The notes under the pieces were generated by a model that had not been told where the DNA came from, did no database searches, and saw nothing but the letters and a program-made list of their open reading frames with translations. Shown piece by piece: positions 42,446-50,163 of a stretch of DNA of 64,000 nucleotides. Source of the DNA: Streptomyces sp. NBC_00513 (GTDB lineage: Bacteria > Actinomycetota > Actinomycetes > Streptomycetales > Streptomycetaceae); the NCBI RefSeq assembly GCF_041431415.1, contig NZ_CP107845.1, positions 4,340,001 through 4,404,000 of the forward strand, given 5' to 3'. Made by a program: the position numbers and the translations under genes. How positions within the stretch are numbered: position 1 is the first letter of the stretch; each line of letters starts with the position of its first letter.

Positions 42446-42871
42446 ATGCCTGGTCCCTATGTCATTCGTGGTTCGGTCGTGTTGCCCGAGGGGGAGCTCG
42501 GCTGGCGGTTCTCGCGTTCCTCCGGGCCGGGGGGTCAGCACGTCAACACCTCGGACTCGCGGGTCGAGCTGCTGTTCGACGTGGCGGCGACCAAGGCGCT
42601 GCCGGACGTGTGGAAGGAACGCGCGCTGGAGCGGCTCGCCTCGCGGCTGGTGGACGGGGTGGTGACGGTGCGGGCGTCCGAGCACCGCTCGCAGTTCCGG
42701 AACCGCGAGATGGCGCTCGTGCGCCTGGCCGCGCTGCTGGCGGAGGCGACGGCGCCGCCGCCGAAGGCCCGGCGGGCCACGAAGATCCCCCGGGGCATCA
42801 ACGAGCGGCGGCTGCGGGAGAAGAAGGCCCGGGGCGAGACGAAGCGCGGGCGGACCGCGCGGGACTGGTAG
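42446..42871 (+). CDS. arfB: Peptidyl-tRNA hydrolase ArfB (YaeJ/ICT1)
   Basis: 141 residues from ATG 42446. RF-1-like catalytic domain with GGQ (residues 29-31) in FSRSSGPGGQHVNTSDSRVE. The C-terminal basic tail (TKIPRGINERRLREKKARGE) enters the mRNA channel of stalled ribosomes. It rescues non-stop ribosomes independently of a stop codon and is a back-up to tmRNA. The short gap to the flavin reductase gene (convergent) contains a GGGGCTCCGCCCC hairpin near 42884. Confidence 0.92.
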   Translation: MPGPYVIRGSVVLPEGELGWRFSRSSGPGGQHVNTSDSRVELLFDVAATKALPDVWKERALERLASRLVDGVVTVRASEHRSQFRNREMALVRLAALLAEATAPPPKARRATKIPRGINERRLREKKARGETKRGRTARDW

Positions 42872-42945
42872 CGACCGTCGGGGCTCCGCCCCGCATCCCG
42901 CGCCCGGGACCCCGAATCCCCGCGCCCCGCCCCCGGATTCCCGCC

Positions 42946-43548
42946 TCAGCCCGCCAGGTGGCGGTAGCGGCCGCGGAAGTGGGCCAGCGGCGGCGCGTCC
43001 GGGTTCGGCAGGGTGGTCGTGAGGACGCGGGCGAGGACCAGGGTGTGGTCGCCGGCCTCGACGCGTGACTCGGTACGGCATTCCAGGGTGGCCAGGGCGC
43101 CGGTGAGCAGCAGGGCGCCGGAGACGGCGCCGCGGACCTGGGGCAGGCCCTCGAAGAGCAGGCGGTCGCTGATCCGGCCCTTCATCGCGAACCTGCCCGC
43201 CACCTGGAGCTGGCCGTCGGCCAGGATCGAGGCCCCCCAGAGCGGCTGCTCGGCCATCAGGTCGTCCATGCGGGAGCCCTCGCGCAGGCTCACCAGGACC
43301 ATCGGGGGATCCAGGGAGACGGACATGAAGGCGGTCGCCGTCATGCCGACGTCCTCGCCGCGCGGGCCGTCCGTCGTCAGGGCGGGTTCGTGTGCGGTGA
43401 TCAGGCACACGCCCGCCGTGAGCCGGGACATGGCGGCGCGGAACTCGTCGTTGCTCACCCCCTCAGGATGCGGGGTCGGGAACGGGGCGGGAGGTACGGG
43501 AGTCGTGTTCGGCACGCCTGGAACGCTAGTCTCACCGTCTCGCCGCAC
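42946..43548 (-). CDS. Flavin reductase-like FMN-binding protein
   Basis: 200 residues from ATG 43548; GTG 43515 (VPNTTPVP) is an alternative and neither has a clear Shine-Dalgarno. The split-barrel FMN-binding domain is complete: FRAAMSRLTAGVCLITAHEP, VGMTATAFMSVSLDPPMVLV, SRMDDLMAEQPLWGASIL and a C-terminal LECRTESRVEAGDHTLVLAR with the conserved GDHTL. Such proteins supply reduced flavin to two-component monooxygenases or act as NAD(P)H:flavin reductases. No monooxygenase gene is adjacent. It shares the upstream region with cdgB (divergent), which holds the Crp-like site. Confidence 0.85.
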   Translation of the reverse strand: MRRDGETSVPGVPNTTPVPPAPFPTPHPEGVSNDEFRAAMSRLTAGVCLITAHEPALTTDGPRGEDVGMTATAFMSVSLDPPMVLVSLREGSRMDDLMAEQPLWGASILADGQLQVAGRFAMKGRISDRLLFEGLPQVRGAVSGALLLTGALATLECRTESRVEAGDHTLVLARVLTTTLPNPDAPPLAHFRGRYRHLAG

Positions 43549-43687
43549 ACATCGGGCGCAAGTCCGAGCCGCGTCCCGGCCCCTTGGCCTAGGCCATCAC
43601 CCCTCGTTTGCCCTCGGAAATGTGGGGGAGCGCTCCCAGCGGACGTACGGCCTGAAGGGTGTCGGGAAGACCCCGTTATTCATCTCA

Positions 43688-43703
43688 TGTGACTTGAGTC
43701 ACA
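43688..43703. promoter_or_regulatory. Crp-type operator TGTGA-N6-TCACA
   Basis: TGTGACTTGAGTCACA matches the canonical TGTGA-N6-TCACA Crp site and also the Streptomyces Crp consensus GTG-N6-GNCAC. It lies 127 bases before the cdgB start and 140 bases before the flavin reductase start. A second small inverted repeat (CACTG-tgatt-CAGTG, 43745-43759) follows. BldD half-sites (TnAC / GTnA) are also present but with four instead of five central bases. Confidence 0.7.
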
Positions 43704-43829
43704 GAGGGCAAGATTTGTTGACCCTGTGTACCTGCCGCACAGCTCACTGTGATTCAGTGGACGGGACACCGCAACGAAACGCCGATGACAAACCTGGAGT
43801 TGCTGTCGAGGTCTCGGGGAGAGCGAGCA

Positions 43830-45539
43830 ATGGAGACCGAGTCGGAGCCGTACGTCCGTCTTGCGACCCTGCGGCAGCTGCATCGGGTGGTGGCCGAACT
43901 CAATACGGCCCGGAGCCTCGCGGACACCCTGCAGACCGTCGTGGACGGCATCGTCGTGGGCCTCGGCTACGAACTCGCCTGTGTCAACCTCGTACGCCCT
44001 GACGGGGATCTCGTCGTTGCCGCCTTCGCCGGCGACCCCGCCGCCGAGGCGCTGATCACGGGTCGCGTCGGATCCCGCCCCGCCTGGGACCGCCGGCTGA
44101 CGATGGGTGAGAACTGGGACGGGCTCCGCTTCATCCCGCACACCGAGGGCTGGGTCCTGATGGAGGACGACGTCCCCCAGTGGCACACCGACGGCCCCGA
44201 TCCGCGCTTCGAGGACGAGTGGCACCCCGAGGACCGGCTCTATGCCCCCATGTATGCGTCCGGCGGGGAACTTCTGGGTGTCATTTCGGTGGACAGACCG
44301 CGCAACGGGCGTCGCCCGGGCGCGTGGGGGCGCGAGGCGCTCCAGATGTACGCCTTCCAGGCGGCGATTGCGATCAGCAACGCACGCCTTCGCGCGAACA
44401 TGCAAAGGGCCCTCGTCCGGCTCGAAAGGGAGCAGCAGGCGCTCCGCGCCAGCGAGGAGTCGTTCCGCCAGGCCTTCGAGTACGCGCCCAGCGGAATGGC
44501 CATCGCCGAGATGGGCGGCGACCAGCACGGTCGGCTGCTGCGCACCAACGACGCGCTGTGCCGGCTGCTGGGCCGGCCGGCTTCCGTGCTGCGCCGGTAC
44601 TCCTTCTCCGACCTCGTGCACCCCGAGGACATCGGCACCCTGCTGCGGACCTCCGCCGAGGGCGGGCGGGCCGAGCTGAGGCTGGGCCGGCGCGACGGTA
44701 CGTACGTGTGGGTGTCGCTGCGCAACTCCGTGGTGGCCGACGCGGCCGACGGGCCCCGCTTCCTGCTCACGCACGTCGAGGACATCGAGGAGCGAAAGCG
44801 CCACGAGCTACAGCTCGCGCACCGGGCCAGCCACGATTCGCTGACCGGCCTGCCGAACAGTGCCGAGCTGCGCTCCCGCCTGGGGGCGCGGCTCTGTCGC
44901 AGGCCCCAGTCCGTGCGCGCCACGGCCGTGGAGGCGCTGGACGCGGCCTTCGAGGGGCGGCCCGAGGGGGGTGGTGCCGTCGAGCACGGCTTTCAACCCG
45001 ACGTCCCGCACGGATTCGCGGCGCCCGACCCGTTCGAGTTCCCGGGCGCCGCGGTGGGCGGGGCGACGGCCGCCGGCGAGGCGGGGCCGTACGACCACCA
45101 CGTGCACGCGGTGGCGCCCGACCCGGAGATCGACGACGGAACGAAGGGCCTGGCCGTCCTCTTCTGTGACCTGGACGGATTCAAGTCGATCAACGACCGG
45201 TTCGGGCACCACACGGGTGACGCGGTCCTGATCGAGGTCGCCCGGCGGCTGACGACGTGCGTCAGGGACGGTGACACCGTCGCTCGGCTGGGTGGTGACG
45301 AGTTCGTCGTCCTCGCGGACGGGCTGGGGGCGGCCGACGCCGCCGACCTGGCCGTCCGGCTGCGCAACGCGATCATTCCGCCGATCAGGGTGGACGGCCG
45401 GGCGGTCCGCGTCGGAGCGAGTTTCGGCATCGGCTGGGCCGGCTGTGGGATGTCCGCGGACGAGGTGCTCCGCTCCGCCGACCAGCGGATGTACATCGAG
45501 AAGAGGTCCCGTTCCAAGGCGCACCGCAGGGCCGGCTGA
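43830..45539 (+). CDS. cdgB: Diguanylate cyclase CdgB (GAF-PAS-GGDEF)
   Basis: 569 residues from ATG 43830, chosen because GGGGAGAG lies eight bases upstream and the family starts METESEPYVRLATLRQLHR. GAF domain about 30-190, PAS domain about 205-330 with PAC (VSLRNSVVADAADG and VEDIEERKRHELQLAHRA). GGDEF domain with active site VARLGGDEFVVLADG and an RxxD inhibitory site (RDGD) five residues before it. A 70-residue low-complexity insertion separates DSLTGLPNSAELRSRLGARL from KGLAVLFCDLDGFKSIND. It makes c-di-GMP, which acts through BldD and WhiG-RsiG to hold Streptomyces in vegetative growth. A Crp-type site lies in the promoter. Confidence 0.92.
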   Translation: METESEPYVRLATLRQLHRVVAELNTARSLADTLQTVVDGIVVGLGYELACVNLVRPDGDLVVAAFAGDPAAEALITGRVGSRPAWDRRLTMGENWDGLRFIPHTEGWVLMEDDVPQWHTDGPDPRFEDEWHPEDRLYAPMYASGGELLGVISVDRPRNGRRPGAWGREALQMYAFQAAIAISNARLRANMQRALVRLEREQQALRASEESFRQAFEYAPSGMAIAEMGGDQHGRLLRTNDALCRLLGRPASVLRRYSFSDLVHPEDIGTLLRTSAEGGRAELRLGRRDGTYVWVSLRNSVVADAADGPRFLLTHVEDIEERKRHELQLAHRASHDSLTGLPNSAELRSRLGARLCRRPQSVRATAVEALDAAFEGRPEGGGAVEHGFQPDVPHGFAAPDPFEFPGAAVGGATAAGEAGPYDHHVHAVAPDPEIDDGTKGLAVLFCDLDGFKSINDRFGHHTGDAVLIEVARRLTTCVRDGDTVARLGGDEFVVLADGLGAADAADLAVRLRNAIIPPIRVDGRAVRVGASFGIGWAGCGMSADEVLRSADQRMYIEKRSRSKAHRRAG

Positions 45540-45607
45540 GCCGATCGGCCGCCCGTGGGTGCACGTGTTCGGGGTAGGCTCCCGTGGGTCGAAAGGAGTG
45601 ACCTGCG

Positions 45608-46666
45608 ATGACGACGCCCGCGAACAACGGCCCGAACAGTGGGGCGAACAAGCCCGAGGACGACGATCCGTTCGGCTACCTCTACGCGGACGGCCAGGCC
45701 GCCGGAGCCACCCCGCCCACGTCGGGCGGTGGGTACGGCTACCCCGGCCCGACGGGCGGGGGCCAGGCCGGAGCGCAGCCCGGTGTCCCCCGGACCTCGT
45801 ACAACCAGGTGCGTACGGTCGGCGACCGGTCGTCCCGCGGCCAGCGCGGTGCCGTCCCGTACCAGCAGGCCCCGCAGTCCTACGAGGCCCAGTACCAGGC
45901 CCCCGAGGCGCTCCAGGCGGGCGGCTACGGGGTTCCGCCGCAGCACCAGTCCGCACAGCAGACCCAGGTGGTCACGGCTCCGGGCGGGCACGGCGGGCAC
46001 GGTGGCGGTGGCGGTGGCGGCGGCTCCAGCCGTCGCGGGCTGCTGATCGCGGCGGTCGCGGTGGTCGGCGCGGTCGTGATCGGCATCAGCGCGGCGCTCG
46101 TCTTCGGCAACGAAGGCAACAAGAAGGGCAAGGACGACAAGGGCCAGGCGGCCGGTCAGTCCCAGCAGCCGGCTTCCCCGAAGGAGTCGACGAAGCCCGA
46201 ACCGAGCGGCTCCCCGGAGGCCTCGCAGGCGCCGCTGCCGAAGGGCGACGCGGCGGGCGCCGGCATGTTCCTGTCGGGCGGGGCGAAGTTGCAGAGCGCC
46301 GTGCCCGGGTCGAAGAGCACCGGCGGCCAGTACGTGGGTGAGTTCAACCACCAGGGCGCCGCGCTGACGTGGACGGTCGACCTGCCCGAGGACGGCAAGT
46401 ACACGCTCTTCGTGAACTACGGGGTGCCGGGCAAGGACGCGAAGGCGACCCTGACGATCAACGGGCAGAGCCCCAACCAGAGCCTGAACCTGGCGAACTT
46501 CGCCAAGGCGTCCGAGGGCGCCTGGGACAAGGGGTGGACGACCACCTTCGCCTGGATAAACCTGAAGAAGGGCACGAACACGATGAAGATCTCGTGTGAG
46601 GCCGGGGACAAGTGCGAGACGATCTTCGACCAGCTCAACCTGGGCCGGGGACACATCAGGCGCTGA
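45608..46666 (+). CDS. Membrane-anchored carbohydrate-binding (CBM35-like) protein
   Basis: 352 residues. The N-terminal 140 residues are Pro/Gln/Gly/Tyr-rich and cytosolic, ending in GGHGGHGGGGGGGG. One transmembrane helix (about 144-166, RRGLLIAAVAVVGAVVIGIS) leads to a Lys/Ser/Pro linker. The C-terminal 125 residues resemble a CBM35/CBM6-type beta-sandwich (QYVGEFNHQGAALTWTVDLP, GKYTLFVNYGVPGKDAKATL, WINLKKGTNTMKISCEAGDK). It may bind cell-wall or extracellular polysaccharide. It is adjacent to cdgB and followed by a strong hairpin. Confidence 0.75.
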   Translation: MTTPANNGPNSGANKPEDDDPFGYLYADGQAAGATPPTSGGGYGYPGPTGGGQAGAQPGVPRTSYNQVRTVGDRSSRGQRGAVPYQQAPQSYEAQYQAPEALQAGGYGVPPQHQSAQQTQVVTAPGGHGGHGGGGGGGGSSRRGLLIAAVAVVGAVVIGISAALVFGNEGNKKGKDDKGQAAGQSQQPASPKESTKPEPSGSPEASQAPLPKGDAAGAGMFLSGGAKLQSAVPGSKSTGGQYVGEFNHQGAALTWTVDLPEDGKYTLFVNYGVPGKDAKATLTINGQSPNQSLNLANFAKASEGAWDKGWTTTFAWINLKKGTNTMKISCEAGDKCETIFDQLNLGRGHIRR

Positions 46667-46714
46667 CCGGGCGCGGTACCCGCGACGGAAGGGCCGAACG
46701 CACGGGCCGAACGA

Positions 46715-46756
46715 AACGGGCGGGGCGCACCACGCGAGTGGCGCGCCCCGCCCGTT
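46715..46756. terminator. Terminator between CBM-like gene and sugar kinase gene
   Basis: 14-bp arms AACGGGCGGGGCGC (46715-46728) / GCGCCCCGCCCGTT (46743-46756), perfect complement, between two convergent genes. Confidence 0.85.
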
Positions 46757-46781
46757 CGTCTTCCGGCCCCGCGTCGGATCC

Positions 46782-47768
46782 TCAGGTCCGGCGTCCGACG
46801 CGGCGGTTGTGGGGGCGCGCGCCCCGGTGGGTGTCCGGCGGGCCGGTCGGGGCGGCGCCCGTGACGGCGACGGTGTCGCGGAACTCCTCGTAGGTGCGCG
46901 CGTCGAACTCGCCCGCCGCCGGTGCGTGGACGGTGGCCGCCGAGAGGGCGACGGCGCGGGTCAGCCGCTCCGGCCAGTCCAGTCCCTCCGCCAGGCCCGA
47001 CAGCAGGCCGGCGACCACGGAGTCGCCGGCCCCGGTGGGGTTGCCGCTGAGCACGCGGGGCGGGGTCGCGCGCCAGGTGCCGTCGGCGGTGTCGGCGAGG
47101 AGGCCGCCAGGTCCGAGCGAGGTGACCACGGCGTGGGCGCCGCGCCGGCGGGCGTCGCGGGTGGCGGGCAGCGGGTCGCGGGAGCCGGTGAGTTCGGCGA
47201 GTTCGGCCGCGTTCGGTTTGATCATCTCGGGGCGGGCGGCGACGCCCCGGCGCAGGGCCTCGCCGCCGGTGTCGAGCAGGACGGGGACCCCGGCGGCGCG
47301 GGCCGTCCGTATGAGCAGCGCGTAGGAGCCGACCGGTACGCCGGGCGGCAGGCTGCCGCACAGGGCGACCGCCCGGGCGCCGGCGAGGAGTTCGCCGTAG
47401 CGGGACAGGAACCCGGTCCACTCGGCGGGGGTGATGTGCGGGCCCGGTTCGTTGAACTGCGTGGTGTCGCCCGAGGCTTCGTCGACGACGGCCAGGGTGC
47501 GGCGGGTGTCGCCGGCGCAGGGGACCAGGGCGTCCACCACGCCGGGCGAGTCCGCGAGCAGGTCGCGCAGGACCGTGCCCACCGGCCCGCCCGCGAAGCC
47601 GGTGGCGGTGACCTCGTGGCCGAGGGCCGCGAGGACGCGGGCCACGTTGAGGCCCTTGCCGCCGGGGCGTTCGCAGGCGCCGGTGACCCGGTGCGAGGTG
47701 TGCGGGTGCAGTCGCGGCACCCGGTAGGTGACGTCGAGTGCGGTGTTGAGCGTCACGGTGAGGATCAT
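46782..47768 (-). CDS. PfkB-family sugar (phosphate) kinase, 1-phosphofructokinase type
   Basis: 328 residues. N-terminus TVTLNTALDVTYRVPRL and the glycine pair CERPGGKGLNVARVLAALGH are typical of FruK/LacC kinases. The catalytic motif is LSGNPTGAGDSVVAGLLSGL (anion hole GAGD with catalytic Asp). The final 40 residues are a Thr/Pro/Arg-rich tail beyond the fold. It may phosphorylate fructose-1-P, tagatose-6-P or an amino-sugar phosphate. It is on the same strand as nagA and nagK, 101 bases downstream of nagA, so a role in amino-sugar or hexose-phosphate metabolism is likely. Confidence 0.85.
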   Translation of the reverse strand: MILTVTLNTALDVTYRVPRLHPHTSHRVTGACERPGGKGLNVARVLAALGHEVTATGFAGGPVGTVLRDLLADSPGVVDALVPCAGDTRRTLAVVDEASGDTTQFNEPGPHITPAEWTGFLSRYGELLAGARAVALCGSLPPGVPVGSYALLIRTARAAGVPVLLDTGGEALRRGVAARPEMIKPNAAELAELTGSRDPLPATRDARRRGAHAVVTSLGPGGLLADTADGTWRATPPRVLSGNPTGAGDSVVAGLLSGLAEGLDWPERLTRAVALSAATVHAPAAGEFDARTYEEFRDTVAVTGAAPTGPPDTHRGARPHNRRVGRRT

Positions 47769-47869
47769 GGCAGGCCCCGGTCTCGGTGGATGCCGGGATC
47801 ATGCCAAACGGAAGGCGGCCCGCCCAGTCCCGCCGGCCGACCGCCCCGTTCCCGCCGCCGATCCGGCGC

Positions 47870-49021
47870 TCAGGAAACCGGGCTGACGATCCATTCGCCG
47901 CGCCGCATGACTCCCTTGACCTCGAACTCCGCGTCCAGGACGACCAGATCGGCGTACTTGCCGGCTTCCAGCGAGCCGACCTCGTCGTACAGGCCGAGGA
48001 GCTTCGCCGGGTTCGCGGAGATCGCCTGGACGACGGACTCGACGGGGAGCTTGTCCACGGTCACCGACCGCTTGAAGGCGGTGTCCAGGGTCAGGGTGGA
48101 ACCGGCGATGGAGCCGCCTTCGACGAGGCGGGCCACGCCCTCCTTGACCTCGACCTCCAGCGGTCCGAGGTGGTAGGTGCCGTCGCCGAACCCGGCCGCG
48201 TCCATCGCGTCGGTGATCAGCGCGACGCGGTGGGCGCCCGCGTGGTGGAAGGCCAGTTCCAGCATGGCGGGGTGCAGGTGCGTGCCGTCGTTGATCAGCT
48301 CGACGGTGACCCGCTCGTCCTCCAGCAGCGCCGCGATCGGGCCGGGGGAGCGGTGTTCCAGACCGGGCATGGCGTTGTAGAGGTGGGTGGCCACGGTCGC
48401 GCCCGCGTCGATGGCCTGGCGCGTCTGCTCGTACGTGGAATCGGTGTGGCCGATCGCCGCGATGACCCCGTGCTCGGCCAACAGCCGTACGGAGTCCAGC
48501 CCGCCCGGCAGCTCGGTGGCCAAGGTGAACATCCGGGCGGCCCCGTGCGAGGCGTCGATCAGCTTGCGGACCTCGGCCGGGTCGGGATCGCGGAGCAGGT
48601 CCTCCTTGTGCGCTCCCTTGCGGCAGGGGTTGATGAACGGCCCCTCGAAGTGGATGCCCGCGATCTCGCCCTGCTGCGTCAGTTCGGCGAGCAGGCCCGC
48701 GCGCCGGGCCAACTCGTCGAGGTCCCCGGTGACCGTGGAGGCGATCACCGTCGTGGTGCCGTGCTCGCGGTGGGTGCGTACCCCCCGGAGGACCTCTTCG
48801 GCGGTGCCGGAGGTGAAGGAGGCGCCGCCCCCGCCGTGATTGTGCATGTCCACGAAGCCCGGGACGATCCAGTGTCCGGTCAGGTCCACGACGCGGGTGT
48901 CCTCGCGGGCGCTGCCCGCGACGCGCTCGCCGTCGACGATGACGCGACCGCCCGCCACGATCCCGGTGGGCAGCACCACCTTGGCGCCGGAGAGAACAGT
49001 GCTGTGCGCGCTTCCGGACAT
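47870..49021 (-). CDS. nagA: N-acetylglucosamine-6-phosphate deacetylase
   Basis: 383 residues. Amidohydrolase fold with metal motif GFVDMHNHGGGG, Glu in IHFEGPFINPCRKGAH, His in AAIGHTDSTYEQT and THLYNAMPGLEHRSPG, and catalytic Asp in VALITDAMDAAGFGDG. It removes acetate from GlcNAc-6-P, giving GlcN-6-P for NagB. Its ATG overlaps the nagK stop by one base (TGATG), so the order is nagK-nagA, as in other Streptomyces. A DasR-like box precedes nagK. Family length is normal. Confidence 0.95.
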   Translation of the reverse strand: MSGSAHSTVLSGAKVVLPTGIVAGGRVIVDGERVAGSAREDTRVVDLTGHWIVPGFVDMHNHGGGGASFTSGTAEEVLRGVRTHREHGTTTVIASTVTGDLDELARRAGLLAELTQQGEIAGIHFEGPFINPCRKGAHKEDLLRDPDPAEVRKLIDASHGAARMFTLATELPGGLDSVRLLAEHGVIAAIGHTDSTYEQTRQAIDAGATVATHLYNAMPGLEHRSPGPIAALLEDERVTVELINDGTHLHPAMLELAFHHAGAHRVALITDAMDAAGFGDGTYHLGPLEVEVKEGVARLVEGGSIAGSTLTLDTAFKRSVTVDKLPVESVVQAISANPAKLLGLYDEVGSLEAGKYADLVVLDAEFEVKGVMRRGEWIVSPVS

Positions 49022-49962
49022 CAGGCAGGTACCTCCGTGGCGAGTAGGTCCCAGGCGAGCAGCCCTGCGCCCAGGCATCCGGCGGTGTCCCCGAGGGCCG
49101 CCGGAACGATCTCGGGCAGCCGCTGGAACGTCACGCGCTCCTCCACGGCCGTCCGAAGTGGTGTGAACAAGGTTTCCCCCGCCTCGGCGAGCCCGCCACC
49201 GATGATCAGCGTGCGGGGGTCCAGCAGGGTGATCGCGGTGACCAGGCCGTCGGCGAGAGCGCCGATGGCGGCCTGCCACACCGCCCGGGCGCGTGCGTCG
49301 CCGGAGGCGACGGCCTTGGCGCAGTCGGCCGCGTCGGCTTCGGGGTCGCCGGAGGCGGCGGCCCAGGCGCGGCTGACGGCGGAGGCGGAGGCGAGGGTCT
49401 CCAGGCAGCCGTGTTGGCCGCAGCCGCAGGCGGGTCCGCCGGGGCGGACCACGATGTGACCGATCTCGCCGGCGTAGCCGTGCGCGCCGGCCTCGATGCG
49501 GCCGGCGATGCCGATGGCGCCGGCGATGCCGGTGCCGAGGGGGACGAAGAGGAACCGGTCCGCGCCCCGCCCCGCCCCGATGCGGCCCTCCGCGAGTCCG
49601 CCCGTGCGCACGTCGTGGCCGAGGGCCACGGGGATGCCGCCGAGGCGTCTGCCGAGGAGTGCGCGCATGGGTACGTCGCGCCAGCCCAGGTTCGCCGCGT
49701 AGACGGCGATCCCGTTCTCGGCGTCGACGATGCCGGGCACGGCCACGCCGGCGGCCGAGGCGGCCGTGGAGTAGCGGGCGCGGCCCAGGTCGAGGAGTTC
49801 GCAGGCGAAGTCCAGGATCGTCTCGACGACGGCCTCGGGGCCCCGCTCGCGGCCGGTGGCGCGGCGTGCCTCGTGCAGCAGGGTGCCGTCCTCGGCGACG
49901 AGGGCGGCCTTCATCCCGGTGCCGCCCACATCGAGGGCGATGACGTGTTTCACGGGTTTCAC
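49021..49962 (-). CDS. nagK: N-acetylglucosamine kinase, ROK family
   Basis: 313 residues. ATP-binding VIALDVGGTGMKAALVAEDG, catalytic Asp in VALGHDVRTGGLAEGRIG, and the ROK zinc-binding CGCGQHGCLETLASASA. A second glycine motif LIIGGGLAEAGETLF completes the fold. It phosphorylates GlcNAc imported without PTS, or released from murein, to GlcNAc-6-P, which nagA then uses. The start (ATG 49962) has no strong RBS. Expression should respond to DasR through the box at 49990-50005. Confidence 0.92.
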   Translation of the reverse strand: MKPVKHVIALDVGGTGMKAALVAEDGTLLHEARRATGRERGPEAVVETILDFACELLDLGRARYSTAASAAGVAVPGIVDAENGIAVYAANLGWRDVPMRALLGRRLGGIPVALGHDVRTGGLAEGRIGAGRGADRFLFVPLGTGIAGAIGIAGRIEAGAHGYAGEIGHIVVRPGGPACGCGQHGCLETLASASAVSRAWAAASGDPEADAADCAKAVASGDARARAVWQAAIGALADGLVTAITLLDPRTLIIGGGLAEAGETLFTPLRTAVEERVTFQRLPEIVPAALGDTAGCLGAGLLAWDLLATEVPA

Positions 49963-49989
49963 AGAGACAGTCTCGCGCGCTTGGGAGGC

Positions 49990-50005
49990 AAAGGTCTAGT
50001 CCAAT
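49990..50005. promoter_or_regulatory. DasR-responsive-element-like site upstream of nagKA
   Basis: AAAGGTCTAGTCCAAT, 28 bases before the nagK start. The opposite strand, ATTGGACTAGACCTTT, matches the dre consensus at 12 of 16 positions. A DasR site upstream of nagKA is known in S. coelicolor. Confidence 0.8.
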
Positions 50006-50108
50006 GGGGAGGATTGTTGAGCGGCCATACAAAATCGGGACCCTGGTCCGGCAACAGTCCGGACACGGTCCGGGCCCGGGGCGCTCCAGGATGTGGACGC
50101 GTCGCCAA

Positions 50109-50124
50109 AGTGGTGTAGACCTTA
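50109..50124. promoter_or_regulatory. Second DasR-like site, upstream of the sugar-binding protein gene
   Basis: AGTGGTGTAGACCTTA, 40 bases before the GTG start. It matches the left half (AGTGGT) and the TAGACC part of the dre consensus, with a mismatch in the core (G for C). Confidence 0.5.
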
Positions 50125-50163
50125 CGTCGAATCGTACGTACAACAAGGGGTGGATCGAGAACT

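Noticed and set aside
43688..43703. Alternative reading as a BldD box
   Set aside because: BldD half-sites are present but separated by four instead of five bases; Crp fit is exact. BldD binding is still possible and noted in the feature.
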